Origin: Desulfomicrobium apsheronum
GTDB taxonomy: Bacteria > Desulfobacterota > Desulfovibrionia > Desulfovibrionales > Desulfomicrobiaceae
Direction: 5' to 3'
DNA: 64,000 bases
Assembly (NCBI RefSeq): GCF_900114115.1
Contig: NZ_FORX01000002.1
Span: forward strand, 186,001 to 250,000
In this document: positions 9,643 through 16,756 of the stretch, piece after piece
Layout of the letters: every line of letters starts with the position of its first letter
Position numbering within the stretch: position 1 is the first letter of the stretch
Position numbers and translations under genes: made by a program
The notes under the pieces: model-generated
What the model was told of the DNA's origin: nothing
Database searches by the model: none
What the model saw: the letters and a program-made list of their open reading frames with translations, nothing else

Positions 9643-9675
9643 AATCATCTGATTGAATTAATCAAGCGATTGATT
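9643..9675 (-). promoter_or_regulatory. Overlapping palindromes, probable TetR-family operator
   Basis: Three nested inverted repeats share half-sites: AATCATCTGATT (9643-9654), TGATTGAATTAATCA (9650-9664) and AATCAAGCGATTGATT (9660-9675). The recurring half-site is AATCA/TGATT. They lie 14-46 bases upstream of the regulator ATG, where a repressor would block transcription of the exporter operon. Confidence 0.6.
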
Positions 9676-9782
9676 GTTTTTGAGGGTGGGTGCTGACGTT
9701 CGTGGTGAGCTAGTGCGGTCGCAATGTTGAGGAGAGGGGGGAGCCAGTGCAGTCGCCGTGCCGCCGCTGCCGGGCAAGGGCC

Positions 9783-9905
9783 GCCGAAACTCCCTCGCGG
9801 GCCTCGTAGGGTTTCTTTCGTCGCGTGGAGTGCGGCAGGCCCGGGCTGGACGATGAGCGACGAAGAAACCTTGCGATGCCTGGCTCGGTCAGACAGTCGG
9901 CGACC
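9783..9905. repeat. Dispersed intergenic element, copy 1 (internal inverted arms)
   Basis: Conserved left flank (CGAAACTCCCTC..GGCCTCGTA), an inverted arm pair at 9810-9824 and 9857-9870 (GGTTTCTTTCGTCGC against GCGACGAAGAAACC, one bulge), and a conserved right flank (GATGCC.GGCTCGGTCAGACAGTCG). The same flanks with different arms recur at 57359-57481. No protein with a recognisable domain is encoded across 9630-10205, only repeat-derived open frames. Confidence 0.65.
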
Positions 9906-10058
9906 CTTGCCCGGCACCGGCGACACGGCTCGGGTGGGAGTCATGGGCGGGACATGGGCGACAAAGAAACCTTGCGATGCCGGGCTCGGTCAGACAGTCG
10001 GCGACCCTTGCCCGGCACCGGCGACACGGCTCGGGTGGGAGTCATGGGCGGGTCATGG
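9857..10058. repeat. 101-bp tandem duplication
   Basis: Bases 9857-9957 and 9958-10058 are near-identical direct repeats with a 101-base period. Each starts GCGAC[G/A]AAGAAACC and includes the right flank of the dispersed element plus CCCGGCACCGGCGACACGG. The few differences include G/A at the sixth base and T/G in GATGCC[T/G]GG. The duplication copies only the right half of the element. Confidence 0.85.
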
Positions 10059-10154
10059 GCGGGATATGAATGGGAAACATGCGGATGGTGTGTGTTTCCC
10101 TGAAAAAGACGTTCGGCAGGACCCGTCGTCGTTCTCAGGGACGGGGGGGAACGC

Positions 10155-10182
10155 GAAACGCCCGGGAAATCCGGGCGCTTTG
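10155..10182 (-). terminator. Probable terminator of the peroxiredoxin gene
   Basis: Perfect 7-bp stem CGCCCGG (10159-10165) / CCGGGCG (10171-10177) with a 5-base loop. Read on the minus strand it is followed by only TTT, so termination may be inefficient. Confidence 0.5.
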
Positions 10183-10205
10183 TTTGGTGAGAGATCGGGG
10201 CTGGA

Positions 10206-10817
10206 TCAGTCGAAGGCCTTGTCCACGGTCCAGACTTCCCAGACCTTGCCGACCAGGCCCGGACCAGGGCTCAGAACCGGTTTGCCGGGTCTCCAGCCGG
10301 ACGGGGTGGCCTTGGTGCCCTTGCTTTCGCGCACCAGCTGGAAGGCCTGGATCTGGCGCAGGGTTTCGTTGACGTTGCGGCCCACCGGAGGGGTCAGCAC
10401 CTCGTAGGCCTGCACGTTTCCGTCCGGGTCGATGAGAAAGCGGCCGCGCACGTCCACGCCGGATGCTTCATCGTAGATGCCGTACATCTTGCCCACGTTG
10501 CCTCCGCCGTCGGACAGCATGGGGAAAGGTACCTTCTTCGCGGTGATCATTTTCGAAAGTTCGTCGTCCACCCACATCTTGTGCACGAACATGCTGTCCG
10601 TGCTCATGGACAGGACCTGCACTCCCAGCTTTTCGAATTCCGCGTGCTTCTCGGCGACCGCCGAGATTTCGGTCGCTCAGACAAAGGTGAAGTCACCGGG
10701 ATAAAAGCACAGAACCACCCATTTCCCCAGGAATTCGGACAGCCTGACATTGGTGAAACCGCCGTTGAAATAGGCCGGGGCCGAGAAATCGGGGGCTTTC
10801 TTTCCTACCTGAATCAT
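10206..10817 (-). CDS. prxU: Selenocysteine-containing peroxiredoxin (AhpC/Prx1-type)
   Basis: Read through the TGA at 10679-10677, this is a 203-residue Prx1/AhpC-type peroxiredoxin. The N-terminus is [14 protein letters not shown] and the active-site strand is FYPGDFTFV-Sec-ATEI. The TGA is codon 47, the position of the peroxidatic Cys in this family, and the protein after it continues in frame with family motifs ([27 protein letters not shown]). A bacterial SECIS-like hairpin follows the TGA. The start at 10817 is chosen for AGGAG 8 bases upstream; a longer frame to 10925 adds a non-conserved leader. No Cys is found after residue 47, and the usual resolving VCP site reads ATPSGW, so it should act as a 1-Cys-type selenoperoxidase. 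It likely detoxifies peroxides using an external thiol donor. Confidence 0.88.
10649..10666 (-). promoter_or_regulatory. SECIS-like hairpin for selenocysteine insertion
   Basis: On the minus strand TCTCGGC pairs perfectly with GCCGAGA around a GGTC tetraloop. The loop begins about 18 bases after the TGA and its first two bases are G, which fits the bacterial SECIS rule (apical loop 16-37 bases downstream with a G among the first two loop positions). It lies inside coding sequence, as expected for SelB-dependent decoding. Confidence 0.75.
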
Positions 10818-10945
10818 GGGTCGCGCTCCTTGGACTGGTGTTGCTGGTTGAACGGTCTCTTCCGGTGCCTGCTCGACCTCGGCTGTTGGCCTGGTGCAGC
10901 CTGCCGCCAATTCTTCTCCCATCACTGACCTCCGTGGCTAGTATT

Positions 10946-10960
10946 GATGATAACGATAGT
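10946..10960 (-). promoter_or_regulatory. Possible Fur/PerR-like half site upstream of prxU
   Basis: The minus strand reads ACTATCGTTATC (10960-10949), which matches the ATTATCATTATC half of a classical Fur box at 10 of 12 positions. It lies about 130 bases upstream of the prxU start. The rest of the 318-base gap between prxU and nrfA (10818-11135) shows only the nrfA terminator. The match is weak and could be chance. Confidence 0.22.
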
Positions 10961-11072
10961 TCTTTCCATGATGGATAGTATTACCATATTTAATTGACAT
11001 CGAAAGGACAAGGTCCCTGGCGATATTTCATCAGTCAATGAGGGAAATAGTTGCTCGCAAAGATAAGGGCGC

Positions 11073-11111
11073 AAAAAAAACGGAGGCTCCGGCGTTGTGC
11101 CGAAGCCTCCG
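11073..11111 (-). terminator. Terminator of nrfHA
   Basis: Imperfect stem CGGAGGC-tc-CGGC (11081-11093) / GCCG-aa-GCCTCCG (11099-11111), loop GTTGT. Read on the minus strand it is followed by eight T (bases 11080-11073). It lies 24 bases after the nrfA stop. Confidence 0.85.
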
Positions 11112-11135
11112 TGCAGGGCAGGGAGAGCGGATGAA

Positions 11136-12698
11136 CTAGCTGGCGGCAGGGGCCGGGATGAGGCGTTTGTTGCCTTCCCAGATCTTTTCAGCCTTGGGAG
11201 TGACTTTGAGATACTTGAACCACTGGTGACTGGCCATGTGCTCGGGATCCATCTGCAGCTCGCGGCTGTGTTCCATGATGGGCGGCACAAGTTCCTTGAT
11301 GTCGCCGGACAGGGCCTGGGCCGTGGTGAAGGCCGCCGCCTTGATGGCGATGTCCACTGCTTTCTGGCTGAACTGCTGGGACTTGGCCAGGGTGTCCAGG
11401 GCCTTGGTCGGGTTGTGGAAGCCCACGCTGTTTTCCGCAGAGATGAGGTCCCAGAAGAACTGGCCCTTACGGCACATCTCGCGGGCGTCGATCATGAGCT
11501 GGTCGTAATCGGCCGGCTTTTCGCCCTGGAATTCATGGGCCATGCGGATGGCTTCATGCGCCTTGACCGAGATGTCCTGGGCGGCCATGAGCTGTTCCCA
11601 GACCTTGTCCTGGGTGTAGATGACCCGCTGCTTCAGGTAGTCGGGGCTCTTGTCCGTATGGCACTGGCGACAGGCCTTCATGTCCGGGTCCTTCAAGGGC
11701 GAATTCCAGTGGTGGTTGGACATCTTCTTCTTGCCGTCGAGACGGGTGTAGCTCATGTGGCAGTCGGCGCAGCTGACTCCGGCCGCGCCATGCACGCCAT
11801 TGTACCAGGTCTCGTATTCGGGGTGCTGGGCCTTGAGCATGGGGGTCTTGGACACGGGATGGACCCAGTCCACGAAGTTGCCTTCGAAACCGGGGATCGT
11901 GGTGTCGCCGTGCCCCTTGTAGTAGGAATAAATCTGTTCGGGGTCCTTGCCTTCGGCCCAGGGGAAGACGGGCTTCTTGGATTCGCCCTGACCCGGGTCG
12001 GTGAAATAGTATTCCACGTGGCACTGGCCGCACATCAGGGCGCGCTGCTCGTTGCGGGAGAGGGTCTTGAAGTCCTTGCCCTCCGCCTTCAGGTGATCCT
12101 GCAGGGGCACGGAGTAGAGGCGCAGCTCCATGTTGGCCGGGTCGTGGCAATTGGCGCAGCCGATGGTGTTGTCGTCCATATCGACCTGCTCGCGGAACTG
12201 GTTGAAATCCTTGGCCCAGAATTCGTCGCCGTACTCTCCGACCCATTCATTCATCTTGGCGGTCTTGCAGTTCCAGCAGGTGGAGGGCAGTCCGGCCTTT
12301 TCGTCGTAGCGGTTCAGGCGGTCGATATGCAGAATGTCCTTGATGGCATAGGTGTGGCCGCGCGCCGCCTTGTACTCGTAGCTGAAGGGGTAGCCGAGCC
12401 AGAGGTTCTTCAGGTAGGGCTGGGCGTGCTTGTAGCCTTCGGGCAGGGGGTTTACGTTGTCGTGCTTGTTGTAGGCGACGGATCCGCCATACTCGGTCAT
12501 GATTTCGGATTCGTTGTTGCGCAGGAACGTTTCATAATGAAGCGGAAATTCAGCCTTGAAGGCGGAGTTCTTGATCTCGTCGGACTTGAGCTTGGTCTTG
12601 AACTCCGGAGCCTTTGGTTCAGTCGCTTCGGAACAGGCGCTCAAGGCCAGGGCGCAGCCCACGGCCAGCAGGGCAATAAGGGATCGGGTGTTACGCAT
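11136..12698 (-). CDS. nrfA: Ammonia-forming cytochrome c nitrite reductase, catalytic subunit
   Basis: A 520-residue pentaheme NrfA, which reduces nitrite to ammonium at the periplasmic face. The active-site heme motif CWNCK with its Lys ligand is at residues 141-145, followed by four CxxCH motifs (CANCH, CGQCH, CADCH, CRQCH). The leader ends in LSAC, a plausible lipobox, so the protein may be lipid-anchored. The start at 12698 is chosen because AAGGAG sits 8 bases upstream; the frame could begin at 12705 but that leaves no spacing. The gene overlaps the end of nrfH by 8 bases. NrfH should deliver electrons from menaquinol. A strong terminator follows. Confidence 0.97.
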   Translation of the reverse strand: MRNTRSLIALLAVGCALALSACSEATEPKAPEFKTKLKSDEIKNSAFKAEFPLHYETFLRNNESEIMTEYGGSVAYNKHDNVNPLPEGYKHAQPYLKNLWLGYPFSYEYKAARGHTYAIKDILHIDRLNRYDEKAGLPSTCWNCKTAKMNEWVGEYGDEFWAKDFNQFREQVDMDDNTIGCANCHDPANMELRLYSVPLQDHLKAEGKDFKTLSRNEQRALMCGQCHVEYYFTDPGQGESKKPVFPWAEGKDPEQIYSYYKGHGDTTIPGFEGNFVDWVHPVSKTPMLKAQHPEYETWYNGVHGAAGVSCADCHMSYTRLDGKKKMSNHHWNSPLKDPDMKACRQCHTDKSPDYLKQRVIYTQDKVWEQLMAAQDISVKAHEAIRMAHEFQGEKPADYDQLMIDAREMCRKGQFFWDLISAENSVGFHNPTKALDTLAKSQQFSQKAVDIAIKAAAFTTAQALSGDIKELVPPIMEHSRELQMDPEHMASHQWFKYLKVTPKAEKIWEGNKRLIPAPAAS

Positions 12699-13167
12699 CG
12701 GCGGCACTCCTTTTGGCTACGGGGATTTTGGGAGAATGGGGCACGTGGCGATGACAGTCGGTGCAGAATTTCTTGCTTTGCATCACGACCGTGGAAGTCG
12801 TCGCGCCGTGGCAGCGCTGACAGTTTTCCTGTGTCACTTCTTTGGTTTCCTCGCCCGGATGAATGAGATCCGGGATGGTCTTTGTCACCGTGGCCAGGAT
12901 GTCACGGGTGCCTTCCTTGGTCTTGAACGGTATCTTGGCCACCAGATTGTGTGGCGCATGGCATTCGTTGCAGGCCAGCTCGGCATGGACCGAGGTCTTG
13001 TGCGTAAAGGCCGCTTCCGCCATGGAATGGCAGCTGCCGCAGAAACTGGCCTGGTCCGTCGCGGTCATGGCCAGCGCCGCCCCTACCGTGACCACGATGC
13101 CCGCTATGGCCGGAGGCAAGGCGAACCGCCATCCCCGTCCGCTGGATGCATCTTTTTTTCGGGTCAT
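12691..13167 (-). CDS. nrfH: Cytochrome c nitrite reductase, membrane quinol-oxidising subunit
   Basis: A 158-residue NapC/NirT-family tetraheme cytochrome. One N-terminal membrane segment (about 15-35, ALPPAIAGIVVTVGAALAM) is followed by four CxxCH motifs: CGSCH, CNECH, CQRCH and CTDCH. NrfH oxidises menaquinol and forms a stable membrane complex with NrfA, encoded directly downstream with overlapping reading frames. The start at 13167 follows a strong AGGAGG; an open frame extends to 13344 but has no such signal and no family similarity. A perfect 8-bp inverted repeat lies in the leader region. Confidence 0.95.
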   Translation of the reverse strand: MTRKKDASSGRGWRFALPPAIAGIVVTVGAALAMTATDQASFCGSCHSMAEAAFTHKTSVHAELACNECHAPHNLVAKIPFKTKEGTRDILATVTKTIPDLIHPGEETKEVTQENCQRCHGATTSTVVMQSKKFCTDCHRHVPHSPKIPVAKRSAADA

Positions 13168-13192
13168 ACTCCCTCCTGTGAAAGGTGCTGTG

Positions 13193-13232
13193 GGATCAAC
13201 TGGAATGCCTGAGCACGCCGGGTCGTTGATCC
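13193..13232 (-). promoter_or_regulatory. Inverted repeat upstream of nrfH
   Basis: GGATCAAC (13193-13200) and GTTGATCC (13225-13232) are perfect inverted copies separated by 24 bases, starting 26 bases upstream of the nrfH ATG. It may be a leader hairpin or a split operator in the promoter region shared with the divergent response regulator. Confidence 0.35.
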
Positions 13233-13394
13233 GGTGCCGACATTTGTCCTTGGTTCGTATCATAAATCTATCAGGGGTGGGTGGTAAAAGTTGTAACAGA
13301 ATTGAAACCTGTGTATCGGATAATCCGCGCGCAAGGAGTGTCACGCTCGGCGGCGAATCTGTTTTTCTGGTGTAATTTTAAGAGATAGGCAACC

Positions 13395-14087
13395 ATGACC
13401 CAGCAACGCATTCTGATCATCGACGACGACGCGGATATTGTCAAAACCGTGTCAGCCAATCTGGAACTGGACGGATTTCTGGTGTCCAGCGCACCGACCG
13501 GAAACGAAGGGCTAGCGGTTCTGCAAGCCTATTCGCCCGATTTGGTGCTGCTGGATCTGAATCTGCCTGACATAGACGGAATAAAGGTCTGCCAAATTCT
13601 ACGCCGGGAGAGCGACGCGCCGGTGATCATGCTTTCGGCTCGGGACACGGTTGCAGACAAGCTGCTGGGACTCGAGTGTGGAGCCGACGATTATCTGGTC
13701 AAACCCTTCAATGCGCTGGAGCTTTCCGCCAGGATACGAACCGTGCTGCGCAGAGTGCGGCGCAGCGAATCGGGTAATGCCAATCGCCAGGGGGAGATCA
13801 TTCTTGATTACCGCACGCATCGGGCATCGATTCAGGGCCGTGAGGTGAGCTTGACCCGAACCGAATTTTCACTGCTTGAACTTTTCATCACCCATCCGGG
13901 CGAGGCCTTGTCACGTGATTTCATCCAGAGTCAGAACTGGGGGGATTCAAAGCTCTATTCCCACAGTCGGGCCGTGGACGTGCATGTGCAGCGTCTGCGC
14001 AAAAAGATCGAAGTCAACCCGCAGGCCCCGCGTTTCATTCTGACCGTGGCCGGCGTCGGCTACAGATTCGAACCACGTCCGGGATAG
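13395..14087 (+). CDS. OmpR/PhoB-family response regulator
   Basis: A 230-residue two-domain regulator. The receiver domain (about 1-120) has the acidic pair DDD near residue 10, the phospho-acceptor Asp54 in LLDLNLPD, and the Lys of VKPF. The C-terminal winged helix (about 130-225) includes SLTRTEFSLLELF and the recognition region HSRAVDVHVQRLRKKI. It is divergent from nrfHA across a 227-base gap and lies near the heme-binding sensor kinase at 14.9-16.5 kb. Pairing with that kinase and control of nrfHA are plausible inferences, not shown by the sequence. Confidence 0.92.
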   Translation: MTQQRILIIDDDADIVKTVSANLELDGFLVSSAPTGNEGLAVLQAYSPDLVLLDLNLPDIDGIKVCQILRRESDAPVIMLSARDTVADKLLGLECGADDYLVKPFNALELSARIRTVLRRVRRSESGNANRQGEIILDYRTHRASIQGREVSLTRTEFSLLELFITHPGEALSRDFIQSQNWGDSKLYSHSRAVDVHVQRLRKKIEVNPQAPRFILTVAGVGYRFEPRPG

Positions 14088-14201
14088 ACTGTGGACATTC
14101 GCATTCCGGGTGCTGACGGTGTGTCGCGGAGGCATTTTGAAATGACCGGCAAAAAGAATTTGGGGTGGAGAAAGGGGCGGAGGCTTGCCCGGATTTTGGG
14201 C

Positions 14202-14228
14202 AAAAAAAAAGCCCGTCAAGTGACGGGC
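14202..14228 (-). terminator. Terminator of the RNA-binding protein gene
   Basis: Perfect 8-bp stem GCCCGTCA (14211-14218) / TGACGGGC (14221-14228) with a 2-base loop, followed on the minus strand by nine T. It lies 24 bases after the stop of the RRM gene. Confidence 0.85.
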
Positions 14229-14252
14229 TTCATCGCGATCGTAGTGTTCTGC

Positions 14253-14528
14253 TTAGTAGCGTGAACGGCTATCGGAGCGGCTTTCACGGGGCTGCGCTTC
14301 GTTGACCTTCAGGTTGCGGCCCTGGCAGTCGGTTCCGTTCAGCGCCTGGATGGACTTGCGTGCACCTTCGTCATCCATTTCCACGAAGCCGAAGCCACGG
14401 GAACGACCGGTTTCACGATCTTCAATGACGTGGGCAGAGCTGACCTGACCGTACTGGGAAAACATGGCGTGCAGATCTGCATCAGTGGTCGACCAGGACA
14501 AATTTCCAACATAGATGTTCTTAGACAA
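14253..14528 (-). CDS. RNA recognition motif (RRM) protein
   Basis: A 91-residue single-RRM protein. RNP2 is IYVGNLSW near the N-terminus and RNP1 is RGFGFVEM at about residues 44-51, followed by an Arg/Ser-rich tail (PRESRSDSRSRY). Such small RRM proteins occur in cyanobacteria and many proteobacteria and bind single-stranded RNA, often with cold- or stress-dependent expression. The start is taken as TTG at 14528, which has GGAG 8 bases upstream; the preceding open frame (to 14624) has no family similarity. An A/T-rich leader and a perfect 14-bp palindrome lie upstream. Confidence 0.9.
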   Translation of the reverse strand: MSKNIYVGNLSWSTTDADLHAMFSQYGQVSSAHVIEDRETGRSRGFGFVEMDDEGARKSIQALNGTDCQGRNLKVNEAQPRESRSDSRSRY

Positions 14529-14618
14529 GACAGTAACTCCAAAGAAAAAAAAGTAAAAAGAAAAACTCTGTTCCTGCGGAAAACAGCTACCGACAGGATT
14601 GCGAAATAATGAAAGTGG

Positions 14619-14632
14619 ATTCAAGCTTGAAT
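14619..14632. promoter_or_regulatory. 14-bp perfect palindrome upstream of the RRM gene
   Basis: ATTCAAGCTTGAAT is self-complementary across all 14 bases, 91 bases upstream of the RRM start. It could be an operator. The remainder of 14529-14894 is A/T-rich and holds no gene I can support. Confidence 0.3.
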
Positions 14633-14894
14633 TCAGATTTTCATTTCCGCCAAAGTCAGCAGTAACTAGGTGGGGCTGAATTTAATGTCAACGTTTATTA
14701 TTTTTATTTTTTCCGCAACATGATGTCTCGGGTCCAAAAATATATGCAATGGGCTTGAATAGATCGTTTAATTGTTTCCAAACTATTTTGCGTCACGCGC
14801 TCGATTTCTCGTGCTTCGCGACGATGCTGAATTGATATGGCCTCGTTGCCGCCTGAATCAGGCATGCTTTTTTGTCGGCAGGGCGCATCGGCCC

Positions 14895-16502
14895 TCAGTC
14901 CTCATCCCTGGCTGGCAAAGTGAAGGTGAAGATGCTGCCGCCCTCCGGGTTGCCCTCGACCCAGATTCGTCCGCCATGAGCGCGTACGATCTGGCTACAG
15001 ATGGCCAGCCCGAGCCCGGTGCCTCCCGGCTTGCCGGAACGGCCGGAAGATGGCGCGGTGTGGAACTTCTTGAATATGGCCTCCCGTGCTTCGGGCGGTA
15101 TGCCGGGGCCCTGGTCGCGGACCTGGATCTTGAGTTCGCCTTCCCCGTGCAGCAGGACGAAGCTGACGAGGCCGCCCCTGGGGGAATATTTTATGGCGTT
15201 GTCCGTCAGGTTGACGATGACCTGCTCGATGCGTTCCACGTCCACCATGGCGGTCATGGGTCCGGGGGACAGGAAGTGCAGGCGCAACTCGCGTTCATCC
15301 GCCAGCGGGGTCATGATCTCCACGATTTCCCCCACCAGTTCGGACATGTCCGCCGGTCCGAAATTCCACTCGATCTTGTCAGCCTCGATGCGGGTGATGT
15401 CGAAGATGTCCGTGACCAAGTGCACCAGACGGCGCAGGTTCTTGTCCATGATCTGAAGGTAATCCTGCCTGTCCGAGACGGTTTCCGTGCGGCGCAGGTA
15501 GTCGAGTCCGCCCCGGATGGAGGTCAGCGGAGAGCGCAGTTCGTGCGACATGGTGGCCAGGAATTCGCTTTTCAGTCGGTCCAGGGTTTTGAGTTCCTCG
15601 TTGGCCAGGGCCAGTTCGCTGGTCGCGTTCTGCACTTCTTCCTCCAGCCTGTCCCGTCCCTCCCGCAACTTGACGCTCATGCTGCCGAGGGCCTGCCCGA
15701 CCCGGTTCATTTCATCGCTGCCGCCGATGTGGAGTCGCTCCGGGAATTGCCCCCTGCTGATGCCCTTGGCCACGGTCTCCAGTGTGCTCAAAGGATTGAG
15801 GACAAGATGGCGGACCAGAAAATACAGGGTCAGTACCGTCAATACGATGAGCGCCAGGGCCGAGGAAAAAAGCTGCAACTTGCTGTTGCTCAGGGAGTCG
15901 AGCACATGCTGGACCGGCAGATGGATGCTCAGGCACCCGCTGACGGTTCCGCTTGTGTAGTTTTTGTGGCAGGACAGGCATGTCTCGTCGACATAGAGGG
16001 GAGCCGAATACTGGAAGATCGCCTCGCCGTCATGATCGGCGAGGGTATAGTATTCCTTGCTTTCGCCCTGGGAGAAGCTTTTGATGGCCGCCAGTTCGAA
16101 GTCGTCGGGCCTGTTTTCCGGATTCATGGGTGCGATGCCCGCCAGTCGGAAGCGGTAGAGATTCTGCCTGTAGGAATAGAGGGAGAGCTGCTTGGTGATC
16201 ATGGAGGGGGTGAAGCGTTGCAGGACGCCGCGTTCCGTGGGCAGCAGATCGGAGTAGAACCCGCCGCCGCCCTGCGCGCCGGGGGTGTCCTGACGGAGAA
16301 ATACGCCCTGGCTGTCCGAGACCCATTGCCTGGTCAGGATGATCTGGCGGGTCAGCAGGCGGGCCTGATTGACCACCTGCGACCAGGCCTGTCGCTCTTC
16401 GGCCACGCCCTGCCAGAGAAAAATTATACCCAGGAGCGGCACGACGATGCAGATGATGGCCGACACGAATTTGAACTGGAGCGAACCCCTCAAAGCGCGC
16501 AT
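14895..16502 (-). CDS. Membrane sensor histidine kinase with c-type heme-binding DUF3365 sensor
   Basis: A 535-residue kinase. A first membrane helix (about 12-32) leads to a periplasmic sensor of about 170 residues resembling DUF3365/Tll0287-like domains, containing one c-type heme motif C175-L-S-C178-H179. A second membrane helix (about 210-232), a HAMP domain and a coiled coil follow. The transmitter has the phospho-His at 320 in SHELRSPLTS and HATPase boxes NLTDNAIKYS, DQGPGIP and GTGLGLAICS. A covalently bound heme facing the periplasm suits sensing of redox state, NO or nitrite. The cognate regulator may be the OmpR-type gene 0.8 kb away, next to nrfHA. Confidence 0.92.
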   Translation of the reverse strand: MRALRGSLQFKFVSAIICIVVPLLGIIFLWQGVAEERQAWSQVVNQARLLTRQIILTRQWVSDSQGVFLRQDTPGAQGGGGFYSDLLPTERGVLQRFTPSMITKQLSLYSYRQNLYRFRLAGIAPMNPENRPDDFELAAIKSFSQGESKEYYTLADHDGEAIFQYSAPLYVDETCLSCHKNYTSGTVSGCLSIHLPVQHVLDSLSNSKLQLFSSALALIVLTVLTLYFLVRHLVLNPLSTLETVAKGISRGQFPERLHIGGSDEMNRVGQALGSMSVKLREGRDRLEEEVQNATSELALANEELKTLDRLKSEFLATMSHELRSPLTSIRGGLDYLRRTETVSDRQDYLQIMDKNLRRLVHLVTDIFDITRIEADKIEWNFGPADMSELVGEIVEIMTPLADERELRLHFLSPGPMTAMVDVERIEQVIVNLTDNAIKYSPRGGLVSFVLLHGEGELKIQVRDQGPGIPPEAREAIFKKFHTAPSSGRSGKPGGTGLGLAICSQIVRAHGGRIWVEGNPEGGSIFTFTLPARDED

Positions 16503-16756
16503 GATTATTCCTCCCGGCCCGCAGATGAGCCGGAAAGAGGCTTTCCGTCAACATTTTCGAAATGACCTGGGCGTTGCGAAGCTGTTTCTCGTGAGGGGCA
16601 CCAGCGGATTATCTTGACATGGAGGCTTGAAACTGATCAATTACTGACACGATTTAAATAAAAAAAATGTCTTTGGATGTGTCTTTCATGACCCGGGACG
16701 CCCATGCTGGATGGCAAGGTTTCGGATGGGCTCGTGTCCGGGCACCGGGGGGTGTC

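Noticed and set aside
9724-10407. Open frames across the 9.7-10.2 kb repeats
   Set aside because: Their repetitive translations come from the tandem duplication; there is no ribosome binding site or family match.
10206-10925. Peroxiredoxin as two separate genes or a pseudogene
   Set aside because: A single TGA falls exactly on the active-site codon with a fitting SECIS hairpin, and the sequence on both sides is well preserved.
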